Assembly: GCA_037074765.1 (NCBI GenBank)
Contig: JBAMDO010000561.1
Coordinates: 51,204-115,203, forward strand
Reading direction: 5' to 3'
DNA length: 64,000 nucleotides
Origin: Mansonella perstans
Taxonomy: Eukaryota > Nematoda > Chromadorea > Rhabditida > Onchocercidae
The notes under the pieces are model-generated. The model did no database searches and was not told the origin of the DNA. It worked only from the letters and a program-made list of their open reading frames with translations. This document shows, piece after piece, positions 40,060 to 52,400 of the stretch. Within the stretch, counting starts at the first letter, position 1. Every line of letters begins with the position of its first letter. The position numbers were made by a program, and so were the translations under genes.

Positions 40060-40990
40060 TTCTCAGCAGTTTATACCACAAAAACATTATTACGAAGTGC
40101 ATAAACTTTGATAAAATGTGCAAATAAATTGTTGATTTGAATGTCGAATATATGTCTAAAAATACTGCTGCTTATTTTTTGAGAATTTAAAAGAAATTTA
40201 TGCAAAATATCTTAAACAAGATGATTTATACAAATTCTATCTTTTAACAAGATGATTTTTAATTATGGTAACTCTTTAATGTACAGAATTTATGAATTGC
40301 GAAATGTAAACCACAGAGTTGTAAAATATGAAATTTCACTTACCTTTTGTGGAATTGAACTGAGAGGCCTAAAATCTAAGGAAAATTAATGGAATTAAAA
40401 ATAATTCATTTTGTAATTTCAAGAAAACTGATGAATCAGTGTATTTTCAAGTATTTCAAATATTGACTATATTTAATTCGCAAAATTATGAACTTCATTA
40501 GTAAAGTAATCAAACTACAAATATTTTTCAATATATCACAATACAAAAAACCTAATTATATACAAATCTTGTTAAGATTCCCAGACAGATAAAAAGTTCA
40601 TCACATGAGGGATGTTTCTTTATGCCTATAATGATGAGTCGTTTATCCATTCTTCAATTGTGCGACCATGCTTCCAATCTTCTGTTATGAATCACACCAC
40701 TGTTTTGTATAATTTTCCGTTCCTGTAACGCTTCAGCCTTTTATAGCCTCGGCGATCGACAGTTTCGCCATTTTCAGCTCCAATTTCATCTTCAGTTCAC
40801 CTCCTACTGGGACATGAAATTCTCCATTTTTTTTACCAATAAGAAAGCCACCTATAATTGTATCTGTATTCCCTGTATTCGCCAAGAAATCTATTACTAC
40901 CATCAAGAAACCTTATCATATATCTTGCGTCCGTGTCAGGCAACACAACAAACTTCATCATTAACTTCTCCTAACCAAAGATAAAATATT
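40060..40990 (-). repeat. inverted repeat arm, partner 27560-28480 (and 24100-24480)
   Basis: Reverse complement of 27560-28480, near-identical, and at its left side also of the diverged 24100-24480. It carries the second copy of the 56-codon ORF at 40733-40903. Confidence 0.85.
40733..40903 (-). CDS. small ORF, 56 codons, second copy
   Basis: Start ATG (complement of 40901-40903) to stop TGA (complement of 40733-40735). Same product as 27672-27842 apart from Phe for Leu at residue 6. The run of eight A (here T) inside it is unchanged. Listed separately because the frame has survived the duplication; expression is unproven. Confidence 0.28.
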   Translation of the reverse strand: MVVIDFLANTGNTDTIIGGFLIGKKNGEFHVPVGGELKMKLELKMAKLSIAEAIKG

Positions 40991-43900
40991 TTATGTCCTT
41001 AATCGCTCCAAAATAAAGAATAATAATTGATGAAGTTATTGATTTTTCACTTTTCATGTTTTAGCAAAAATGAAAATTAAAATAATTCAGTAAAGACTTC
41101 CAGGTGACAAAAAATATTCTGTTAATCTATTTCTATGAAAAGCTGCTTTGTAATCACACAATTTTTGCGTGTGATTACAATAAACATATTTGAAATACTT
41201 CATGTTGCGTAATATGAATGCAAAGAAGATTAATTTCGATTTTTTTTGAAAAAAGATCATCTTGGTCCTTGACTGAAATTGTTTTGAAACTCTTCAGCAT
41301 TTTTACCAGAAATTAATCGATAATTTGTATCGTACTTGTTTTAAGTTCACTTTTTATCGATTATCAGTTATATCAGTTCATTCATCAATTTTTCCTTACG
41401 ACAATTATTGCACCTTCAAATTTGATCCGAAACTCCTACAAGCATTAGCAAATTCACAAACTTCGCGTTGTCGATTCCACACCTCCTTCACCAGAGACAA
41501 CAACAATTATATTCTTCACTCCCTTAATATGTAGTTTGGCTCTTTATATGACAGCTTTTTTGCAATTTCTTTTCAATCCTTCGTTTACAATTGAGGATAT
41601 TATGCCAAAAGCGATTGCATTTTTACCACTTTTTTCTCTATGACTTTTTTAAGCTCTTTCTTACGATTTTCTCGTTGATCATCAGATGCTTTTTGCTTTG
41701 CTCTTAATCTTCCAACCATAACCGGGTTTACCGTTTCTCAGTTTTTTGAAATTTAATCAAATTAATCTGGATGATAGAGAGGTTAGAAATTATTACTTTC
41801 ATTTTTCAACAATCGGAAGTGGAATTTGAATTAGATTGAAATTTCAGAAAGACTATATGCATGAATATTTTGCCATGCAAGTAATTGATTAGAATAAAAA
41901 TACATGTTTATTTATGCTATAACAAATTTTATGTTTTGGGGAAAAACTTGTGCATGAATAATGCATAAATATCTTGTCACACAAGTAATTAATTAGAATT
42001 GGAATTCCAAGGCGAAATATATTTAATATTACTTATGCTATAACTAGTTTTATATTTTATGCAAGACTGTCATAACAATTTTTTCGGGTTTATAACACAA
42101 ACAATATTAAATTGCAAATTTAAAAATGATATGGTGTGGAAGGAAAGATCAATCAGTTTATTGTATTCCTGGAGACTTTAGAACAAAAAATTAAAATTAA
42201 AGGACAGAAATGAAGTAGACAAGAAATAAAATGTGATAGTAATTAATTTTATTGCCTTTAATATATAAGTAAGTGATGCAGAGATACAATAGAGAGATTC
42301 ATGAAGTTTCCTGCCTTGTTGTTTTCCTCATTGTTTGCTGTCTTTTCTACAGTATTTCTATGGTATATAACTGACCTCATTAATATGCGACCTAATTATG
42401 GCTTTTGAAGAATAACAGATAGAATAGAAGCATATCCACAACTTTCGTAATTAACTTCTTCTATGAAACAATCAATTAATATCAAGTAAACGTAATGTGT
42501 TTAGAGGGGTATCTGAGTGTGTATCATTGCAAAAAAATGGTATAAACAAAACATTATTGAAACTGAACAACTATTCAAATATGAGAAATCGAAATGCGCC
42601 ATAAATTCGAGTTCACTTGGCCAAATGTCGCATGTATTGCAATCATGTAATCGATGTCCCTTAATAAATATCAAACTACGGATTGTGAATATATAAATCT
42701 AAATTGCCATCGATTGATATCATTTTCCGTTTACGAGTAAACAACAGCAGAATTATGTTGTAATAAAAGCACACCATCAAAAATTTTTTAATGAAACAAA
42801 GGTTTAGAAATAAAAAATCGTAGAACCTTACTTATCATGGAGTAAATGCACTGTTTGTATTTTCAAGGTTTTTATTATTTTGGCATAATTATAAAGTCGT
42901 GTTTGCTCATTTATCAGTTTATTATCATCTGCAAAAGCAAATGCTACAATGTTAAAAATTATGCTCGCAAAACTTTTACCAAATTTCGAATATCAGATCA
43001 ACCAGCCTTCAAGCAGTCTACTGCAGCTAGGTTACTGTTGCTTGTTCGCTTACTATGTTTGTTCACTTGTATTCGTTATGAATTATTACTGTGTACAGAA
43101 ATTTCTTCTCAAATCACTTATATTCTTCATTTAATTTCTTTTCGACTCATGATTTTAATGTTATACGAATGACATCTATGTCATGAATCCATTTGAGATC
43201 GAAAAAATTTTCTTTATTCGTTTTGCTGAGATCATATTTCAGATTTCTGTCGTTAAATCCTTTATCGTTAGAAAGAAATTCCCTTATATTCATCGAGGCT
43301 TCTTCAACGATACTCTTCATTTCCTCGTACTTGCATAATATTTTATATTTTCTTTATTTGTGTCATTTAGCCAAAGGAATCGAGTGCAGTTCGTTTCTTC
43401 GGGGTTTCAGTTCAATTGCAAAAATGCCTTCTCAATAACGGCTATTATCATTATTTTCACTATATGAAAAGGAATTAGTGCCCTTGTTGGCTCTGATACA
43501 TTACTGGAAATTGTCAGCAATGGATTTAAAATGCTTATTTAAATTGTAATTTAAAAAAATGGGCTTTTTTGAAAAGTCGTTTTATTTGAATTCCTGTTTG
43601 CATCAAGTTATGAAATTCAAATTCGATATTCTAAGATTCGATTATTTCAGTGATTTCTTTTCGCAGAATATCATTACTAGATCATTTTAGGTTTGGCTGA
43701 TGATTCAAATATCAGCTTTGGAACTATTACGCGTAAAACTGATTTTGAATTTTCAAGCTTAATAAAATAACCTAAGAAATGTGAAAAATAGCAAGTTTTT
43801 ATTGCTTTTTTTATGTTTGATATTCGCATTTCCATATTAATTTTGATTTAATTTGAAAGATGATTCGTGTAAAAGGTTAATTTGCTAAAATGACATGATT

Positions 43901-44153
43901 TAAAATGTATAATGAATTGATATCAGTCAAATTTTGCTGTCCCTTGTTTTGTTTTCAAATGAGAATAGAATAGAATGAACGGTATCTGATCTGCCTAGTA
44001 TGGTCATGACCTGGCAAGCATTGTTCAAGCAGTTCAACATTGTTCTGCAGAGCAATTCTTTCTTGTGGGTTGTTAACTTTTTGGGTGCAATACAAAAAAA
44101 AGTCTATTTTATAAGAGTTGACTATTTGTATTTTGATTGTTTGCAGCTGATAA
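40991..44153. other. intergenic, no gene seen
   Basis: AT-rich. Several open frames of 60-110 codons (42846-43172, for example) are Leu/Phe/Tyr-rich translations of T-rich DNA with no start context or motif, and I do not call them. The word CGTAATGTGTTTAGAGGGGTATCTGAG at 42490 resembles the last exon of the secreted-protein family (CGTTATGTTTACTTGATGAAAC region reversed), so a short relic of that family may be present at 42470-42530. Confidence 0.4.
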
Positions 44154-45897
44154 ATGAGAATCTTTCAAGCGTTCATTTTATTGCTGATTGAATTTGTAAA
44201 TTCACAGCCAGAAAAGACTGAAATTTGTGGCCGTTCTCATAATTTAAATAATCTTATCGATAATGGTAAAGTTATCAATGTATGTTTCTTTCATCCTCTT
44301 GAATTTCTTATCTTGAAACTGTTTGTTACTTTAATCAAATTTATTTATTTTTTTACTGCAATGCGGAAAGACAAAATACATGTGCTGTAAATAGATTCGA
44401 ATGGTGACAAACTGTTATATGATCTCTTTTTCCTCCTAAACAATTACAACTTTTGTCTAAGTTTGCATCCGTTTTGCATACGCGCAACAAAGGGAATATT
44501 TGGCATGTGATTAAAAAATACCCAATCCTTCTTTCTTTACATATATATTTGTTCTCCATACGACTTGCAAATTCCCTAGAAACTTTTCCGCTTATGGAAT
44601 TCAATTACAGCGGAACGAACATCGTGTAGTTGGCGGAAACGAATCGGCACCGCATGTATGGCCTTGGACCGCACAACTGATTTATTCCGAAACAAAAACC
44701 CATCGATGTGGTGCAGCAGTTGTAAGCGATGAAATGGTCATCACTGCTGCACATTGCTTCTCTCGAAGGTCCAATTCTTACACCTTAAACATCAAGATGT
44801 CTCCCAATCTCGAACAAAACATACAGCAGATTTACTGATAAATTTCCGGAAATAATGCATCTTTAGTAAAGTTGAGGTACCAAAAAAATCATTAAGCAAA
44901 ATGGATGATTCAACCGAATGGAATGTTAACGTTTTCAGTCGTAATCCGGCACGCTATATAGTTCTTATCGGCAATCATGAATTTGGCTCCGGTAAAAGCT
45001 ATAACGTTCGTAACATTTCAATACATCCGCTATTCAATGTTCCTAAGCCAACTTCATTTGATTTTGCCGTTGCCAGGTGAAGAATATTTCTTGTGAACTT
45101 ATTGGATGAGATGAAAATATGGTCTGTTCAAGTCGCTGATTGCTTCAAATTCTGATTTTACCAGTCCGAGATACTAATCCTTATCCGAATATTCGGAAAT
45201 TTTCAATATTTTTTTCACCAGAATATCCTGTATCTATCATAAGAGCTTAGTATTCTTTAGATTGCATGGAAAGTTAAAGTTTAGCGAAAATGTACTGCCG
45301 ATATGTCTACCGACGTTAGAGCCATCAACAACGGATAATTGTATTGTTACCGGTACAAGTAGTATTAATTAAATTTAACTGTTGAACACGCTCATCTACT
45401 ATGTGTTTAGTTCCTTATATCATTTTGCAGGATGGGGTTTTGAGGAGGAGAATGGTAGTTATTCAGCAAAATTACGTGAGATACACGTCCCAATCATACC
45501 AATGATTGTTTGCAACGGTGTTTTGCACTATGCTGGCCGTGTGGATCCATTATCCATGATTTGTGCCGGTTCCGGCAGTGCTGATGCTTGTCAGGTATTT
45601 CTGGTTTCTGTTTCGTTTCTCTGTGTTGAAATATTGAAATTAATCAACATTTAATATGTTTAAATAAATCAGAAGAATTACACATCTCCCATGAATTGTA
45701 TCTACAACTTTAACATATGTTAGATTTTGTAGGGTGATTCAGGTGGCCCGTTAATGTGTTATAGTGATATACGTCAACGTTGGGAAATACAGGGAGTGGT
45801 CAGTTGGGGTCATGGATGTGGTCGAAATATTCCCGGAGTGTATGCTAAAATTAGTGCCGCTACTCCTTGGGTGAATTCACAAATGAAATTACTTTAA
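44154..45897 (+). CDS. secreted trypsin-like serine protease (S1 family)
   Basis: Endopeptidase cleaving after Lys/Arg by family rule. Six exons: 44154-44279, 44611-44768, 44939-45076, 45261-45352, 45431-45594 and 45733-45897, all GT-AG and phase-consistent, total 280 residues. Signal peptide [17 protein letters not shown], then a light-chain segment with Cys (EICGRS). Activation site NEHR|VVGG, His in VITAAHCF, Asp in FDFAVAR, Ser in [11 protein letters not shown]. The residue six before the Ser is Asp (DACQGDSGG), which marks trypsin-like specificity; SWGHGCG supplies the pocket Gly residues. Conserved Cys and [15 protein letters not shown] complete the C-terminus. The protein is a single-domain zymogen without CUB, clip or transmembrane parts. 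Start chosen as the first Met giving a signal peptide. No frameshift or missing catalytic residue. Confidence 0.96.
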
Positions 45898-48800
45898 CTA
45901 AGTGATAATAACATTCTTTAGTTATCATCTGTATCGATCATTTCAAAAAACTATCTGTTATCTCACATTAATTTTTATTCCTTGGAACGAATATGGTTGC
46001 AAAACAAAGATCACCCATATTCTATTTTATCATGGTATTCGACTATTCGATCAATATAGTTCAAGAATATATTAGAAGATGCTATTATTGATTTGTTGAT
46101 TACAAAATATTCTTCTGAAGTTATTTCTTTCTCTCTCAGCATCAGTATGCGAATTCTTCCAAAAATTGAGATTTTCTTCTGTTTCTCTCTGATGAATTCA
46201 TTGAGTAAATGTACTGTACTTCCACTTTTATATGTATATTTCTACATGAATGATTTTATTTTATTGCAAAAGAAAAAAAAGAAGTGATTAAATAGTTCTT
46301 CATTTCGAATATTTAATTCCAGTAAATAGGCATGTTTCATTACAATTTCCCTTGTAAGAACTAATTTACGAATTCATGACTGAGGAGTTTAAATATGTAA
46401 GAAGCATTGGAATTTATCTAAACTAAAAATTAAATTTCGTTATTATTTTGGAATTAATTGAATGGAATCAAAGAACAATTCATTTAATTTCAAAGGAGCC
46501 TATTAATATTATCTTTTAGGAAGTTAGTTCAATTAAGTCAAGGTTATTTCTTTTTCCTTGTCTTTGGGAATAGAAATGTTATGGAACTGTTACAAATAAG
46601 TATCGTCACAAAAGAGAAAACTTCATTTCAACATGAAAATAAGAGCACCATCAAAATATATACTCTTACTACCAATGTAATGAAGAGAATCCCAGCAAAT
46701 TACTCAAACAGGTAACATGCCGATACCACAAGCCAACTTAACACTTCCCGACATTTTGCGCCTTGCTACTGCAATGGAATGATGAAACGGACGAACCTCT
46801 TTGTACTCGTAGGTTCTAACCTGGAAGAAAAGTAACAAGTCTGAAAGTTTTTTCTTTTCCAGCAGTAAATATTAGAATTATACAGCGATTTGATGATTAT
46901 TGTGAGCTTATTTGATCATCTGACCTTTTGGTATTGGTAAATTCATTGACTGTTCTTATTTCTTTAATTATATCCATATCTCAGAAAAGTTTCTTTGATA
47001 ACAGTTATATCAAAAGTTTTTTCAACAATTTCAATTACACTTGTAAAAAACCTCATTAGAAATCAGTCTTTAGATTTGATACAAAAAATGTTTGATGATA
47101 TTTGCGACAAAACGTATTATCTTTAAAAATTAAATAATACTTGCAAAAAAAGTATAATCCTTAAAAGCTAAATAGCTGCGAAAGAACGTATCATTCTTAA
47201 AGTTATATAAATAAATGCAACCGGTAGCAGACATCCAGAAATGTTCGAAGAAGCATATTTAGTTTTTATTTCTCTTTATTACTGGTTACTGCAAAGATCC
47301 ATGCAAATTTTCGCAAAGCATTTCCGAAGATTTGAGTGATGATGACAAAGTTAAAAAGATTGGTCTACCAGTATAAGAAATGTCATTGTGACACGCATAA
47401 TTAACTGTTGACTCAAAAACCCTTATCTTCTTCTTTCGATTCTTTATTTCATTAATTTGAAACAATTCTTTCCCACTGCACTTCAATTTTAATTATGATT
47501 ATCATCTAAAACTTCTTCTTCCAATACCACTGAACATTGTTGTACATTGAATATCTACTATCAGTTTTCTCTTGTTATTATTCAAAATTTCGAACATTGC
47601 ATTTATTTTACGCAACACTAAACTGTACTGGCGATTTTTTTACACCGGACTATCATCTTATTATAACAAACGAGAAAACATTTACTTCAAGTTAACTTTA
47701 CTTTTAAACTTCATATTTCCGTTTCAACTCGACTACAAATCCTTTTGCGACAACTGTAACTTTCTCACTTTCTGACAAAGGTCGACTTTTGCACATTCTA
47801 AGGCTGCAGGCATAGCATGATTAAATAACTTCATCTCGACTAAGGTCTTAAAATATGGTAAACTGGAATGATCAGAGGAAGAAAAACGAAGAACTGCATT
47901 GGCAGATATGATTTATATATGAAACAAATATAAATCACTGTCTACAGGTTATTTATTATGATTTTTTCATCCCTAATTAATTAATTGGAACTCAAAATAT
48001 ATAAATTCTCTTCCATTTTTGCTGTTTACGGAAGTAAGCATTTTTTTCGTTACTTCGATTCTTTATTTTTCGTTACTTCGATCACTAATTATTTTTTCCT
48101 CCCTCTACTTCCTTTATGTTTTTCCTCCTCTTCAATCCATTTTTTCGTCCATTACATTTGATAGTTTAGTTTCTTCCAGTTTTTGAAAGATAACTGTGTA
48201 TTTGTTCCTACATATAGTAATGTCTTCTTAATTCCTCCTGATTTTAGAAAAACTGTATTTTGTTCCAACATTTTCGTTTGTTTTATGTACGATTTTGAAC
48301 GATTAGGGCATGAAAGATATTAAAGCCATCTCTTGAGCAAGAATCAATAATCTTTTCAAATAGCCTTTTTGCAAACTGGAAGATCACTTGGTCAAAATAG
48401 ACTTAAAACCTGCCGAACACTGGACATTTTGCTGATAAAGTTAAGTCCTTCCTTTGCAAAGGTCATACATAGATTATCTTGTGTTAAGTTTATCAATAAA
48501 TTTGGCTGATTTAAAATTCAATGACTGCCTCCGCCGTCCCTGATTCTGAGTTCCACTTCATTTATAACAGGCCAAAGCATTTATTTTACATTAATCATTT
48601 TTATTGTTTAACTTCAATCATCTTTTTACTGCCACTGAATATCTCCTTGAATTCCCAAATGAAAACTTGACTGAAAATAGCCTAAATGTTCAAAATGCTT
48701 GGTTTATCAATTTCACTTAATATTAACTAAAATAACAGATATACTTGGGATCAAAAAAATACAGCAATAACCAACAAACTGAAAAAAGTACAGAATATGC

Positions 48801-49171
48801 TTTATGTCCACGTTAGCAGTCAAATACAAATTGAGGTTAGTAATTATAATCGTGATTAGGAGGACAAAGAGAGGAGGAGGGAGAGAAAAAAGTAACAGTT
48901 AAGATTAAATTTCGATATAAATCTTTCAAATGCACTTAGCTGATATTATTATTGTGTGCAATAGTGGAGTAAACGTTAAAACGGATAATTAAAATTTTCA
49001 GTTCGAAGTTCATTTTAATAAGCAGAAAAGAGAAATATTCATTTGTGTATTATAAATTCAATTCTTATAGGATTGTATGTTTCATCCAGTTTATCAAATT
49101 CAATTTTTAATGCAAACTGAATCACTGAACTGGCTCCCAATCCTCTCTGTAGTTCTTCGAATCCAATCAGA
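45898..49171. other. intergenic, no gene supported
   Basis: AT-rich between the protease (plus) and the calcium-sensor gene (minus), which converge here. A short plus-strand frame at 47240-47340 (MFEEAYLVFISLYYWLL start) looks like a signal peptide, but it continues for only about 30 codons and no downstream exon fits. Nothing else stands out. Confidence 0.4.
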
Positions 49172-51643
49172 TCAGCAGTGGAATAAATGGGTCTCTTTGA
49201 AGAGTCGTATCGATTCACATTCAGGCGCTAACGTTCTTTTCACATCTTCCACTGTTATAAATCCATCATTATCTGTGTCAATTTCCTAAATTTAGTTCAA
49301 TAACAAAAGTTTCTGAATAAATATACAATACGTTTAATAAATATAAGACAAAAATGATAGAAATGATCTGAGCAATAATATTTAATAACTTTTTCTGTCT
49401 ATAACTTTTAGCTCTAGCTCAACACTGCATCCTTTATTGAAGTTATACTCTCAATTATTATTACTCTGATCACTGTTATCATCATTAATCATTTCCATCA
49501 TTATCTGTTAACAACATCATAACTGTTGTAAACAATTACTATTATTAGTATTTTTACTATTATTATCTATCAGGCATCATATTTAATAAACGCAATATTG
49601 AAAAAGAATTTTGATATCAGAACACTTCGCAAACTTACGTTGAAACGTTGCAGTACATAACGGTTAAAATTTGGCAGAAATTGAAATGAAATGGATTGAT
49701 CACTCTCAGGATGACCATTATGACCATCATGATTATTGGAAATATGCATTTGACTAAATAGCTGATTATAGTTATATGCCATAGATGGAACATTCAAACT
49801 GCACACAGCTTTAGCATAATTTTTAAAAGCATCCAAATTTATCTGTCCCTAAAAATGCAGATATATAACAAGCGTCCGGGCAAAAAAATCTTTCCTGAAA
49901 TAACTTTGCTAATTGTTCAAGTTTAAATAAAAGATAATTTTAAATAAGAAAAACTACAATGATTAATTATGGAATAAAAATGAATTCATTAAGCGATGGA
50001 GTTGTCTGATTAATCATGCATATAACTTTAACAAAAAAGCAAACGTGAACTAACTTGACTATCTGGTTCCATTAATAGGAAAACAAATTGAGCTATATTT
50101 GAAAAATGAACTGATGGATTCTGAGAACTTGTTGATGCATAAATACAATAGCATTCACTTACTCTATGCAGACATAACATCAATTCCTGGGCAAAAAAAA
50201 ATTGAATTTACAATTAATTTTAACCATTTAAAATGTAGCAATTTAATATCCAGGTACATTGGGCATGCACTGATTTGACCTATCAGGCATGTCACATTTA
50301 AATATATGATTAATTCTATTTAATCCCGATGATTTCTAAATTGTTGATTGTTAATTTTTAAGCTTACGAGCAATTTTATTTAAAACATCTGCAGTTAGCG
50401 TTTCCTCGTTAAGATACACAATATATAAGTAATAAACACCTCGAAAGTGATATGTTTCTGGGTTTTACTACCCGCAATAGCCCGAAATACACGATCAGCA
50501 AAGTCGCTATTTGACGATTTGGGAAATATCAGCTGAAATATTCGTCTCCACTGCTGTAGCGACATACGCCCATTCGAACAAATCTTCACAAAATATTGAA
50601 TAGAATAAACTTCTTATAGAATAATAAAAATAACAAAAATGAAAAAAAAAAATCGACCATCATTATTAGAAATGAATTGTTTTCAACTTATCATTTACTA
50701 TTTATAGATTTGAAATTTTTTTTAAATTTGGGATTTTTTTGCAAAAACAATAAATATATAGTGGAAACAAATAGTCATTTGACAATCAAACAATTATAAA
50801 TACTATAATTCAAAAGTGACAAATTCAAATTAATGCAATTATTTGGAAACAAAAAATTGCCAACCTGTTTAAAATTTCGATACATAAACATTATCCAATC
50901 CTTATTAAAGCCAGTTGTACGAAATAATTTATCCAACGAAGGCGGCTGTGTGTTGAAAGGATTCGATAACAGATCTTCAGTATCTATTTCCATATCTAGA
51001 AAAATTTTCTCTTTCATTATTATTGTTGTTTCCGCTGTAATTATTATCAGTATTATTGTCATCGTTATTATGATTACTGCCATAATTATCATTAATTATC
51101 GTTATATAATTCCTCTATCGCTAGTAATAATAGCAAGCGTATTTGTCTAGAAAGGCCCAGCAAAAAATATTATATCTTAGGAATCAAAAATGGTCTTAAA
51201 CTTGTATAACAGTGCAATTAATAGTCTCATGATAGATATCCGTCATTATCGAATTTCTGTAGCTCATGAGTTTCAAATTACCAATCTACAAAAGCATGCA
51301 AGAAATGATTAATGCCAATAATGACATGAAAATGAACCATAATTGAAATAAGCCTAGCATATAATAGGTGTATTGTGTATTGCAAAAATGAGCCAAACTT
51401 AACCCTCATCATAAAAACAAAACCAGAATTGTATCCTTCGGATGGTCCAATAAAACAGTTCACAGAAACGATTTGAGGGTATACAGGAGGGTGTCGCACC
51501 AAAATGCCTGCAAATTTTCACAAAATATAAACTTTTCCAGTTTCGAACATTAATTCAGCAAGAGGACTAGTAGTAACCTTTTAATTTTATGCCGTTCATC
51601 GGGTGGTGATAGATATTGAAGATAAATTTCTGCATGTGATGAC
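49172..51643 (-). CDS. neuronal calcium sensor/recoverin-like EF-hand protein, 5' incomplete
   Basis: Calcium-binding switch protein by family. Seven exons in coding order: 51643-51578, 51507-51404, 50995-50865, 50583-50440, 50186-50055, 49848-49639 and 49285-49172 (stop 49172-49174), all GT-AG and phase-consistent, about 300 residues. The order of motifs fits the recoverin/NCS family: FNKDWIMFMYRNFKQ, then CSNGRMSLQQWRRIFQLIFP (family CPxGxL...EFxxIYxxFFP), DFADRVFRAIAGS ... ITFEELM, MEPDSQGQINLDAF, and last RFNEIDTDNDGFITVEDV. Only the last EF-hand loop (DTDNDGFITVED) is canonical; the loops before it lack the acidic ligands. An upstream part with FYWTIRRIQFWFCFYDED and a His/Asn-rich insert (NNHDGHNGHPESD) are unusual for this family. 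The first exon is not found; it would lie beyond 51643, after a larger intron. Confidence 0.75.
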
Positions 51644-52062
51644 CTGAAATAATGCAATATGATTTCAAATTAATCTAATTAACTGAAGAGTCCTGTATTT
51701 TTTTACACATTCCACAGAATTTGCAAATGATCAAAAATCAATACTGATTAATCTTTGCACTCAAAATTTTGAGAAGTCTATATTAATAAGTACTGAAAAT
51801 AAAAGTGTCTAAACTCAATTACTGACGAAAATTCAATTCATTTACAAAATTTTCCTGCACCACTAAATTACGTATTTTTAATAACAAAATAATAATGAAT
51901 TTTAGTTATATCACATTGACTTTAATTTATTCATTTCTTTCCGACCAGCATTTGCAGTTATCTAACATACTTTTTGAATAAAGAAAAGGAGAGCAAAAAA
52001 CAGCTTACAACGATAGATTTGCCATTTAATATTTAAATATTTATTTCGAATAATAATAGATC

Positions 52063-52092
52063 CGAGAGAGAGAGAATGAGAGAGAGAGAGAC
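52063..52092 (+). repeat. GA microsatellite
   Basis: Interrupted (GA)n tract with one AATG break. Confidence 0.85.
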
Positions 52093-52329
52093 AGGAAAAG
52101 CGGAACGACAATAATAACTAATTAGTAAGTGTTATGCGTAGCATTAGTAGTTGTTTTTGTAGCAGTATAATTATTGAGTAGTGAAATAACTTCCTTTACA
52201 ACAATTTTAAATAAACATTTTATAGCTGCAAATGTGAAATGTTTAAACAACAAATGTGAGCTTACACTTTTAATTTCGCATTTAAACACAGATACACCCG
52301 TTTTTTCAAATGAATGAAACTTGAAACAA

Positions 52330-52400
52330 ATGTTTCACACACATACACACACAGACACACACTTACATACAGACATATACACACATACACACACATAAAC
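52330..52400 (+). repeat. CA microsatellite, imperfect
   Basis: CACACA runs interrupted by TA, GA and TT. On the opposite strand it reads as a Cys/Val-rich frame, which is an artefact of the repeat. Confidence 0.85.

Noticed and set aside
42846..43438. Overlapping Leu/Phe-rich frames resembling membrane proteins
   Set aside because: T-rich composition alone gives hydrophobic frames; no splice structure or motif supports them.
47240..47375. Small secreted peptide gene (MFEEAYLVFISLYYWLL)
   Set aside because: The frame ends after about 30 codons, and no donor/acceptor pair extends it into the acidic frame that follows.
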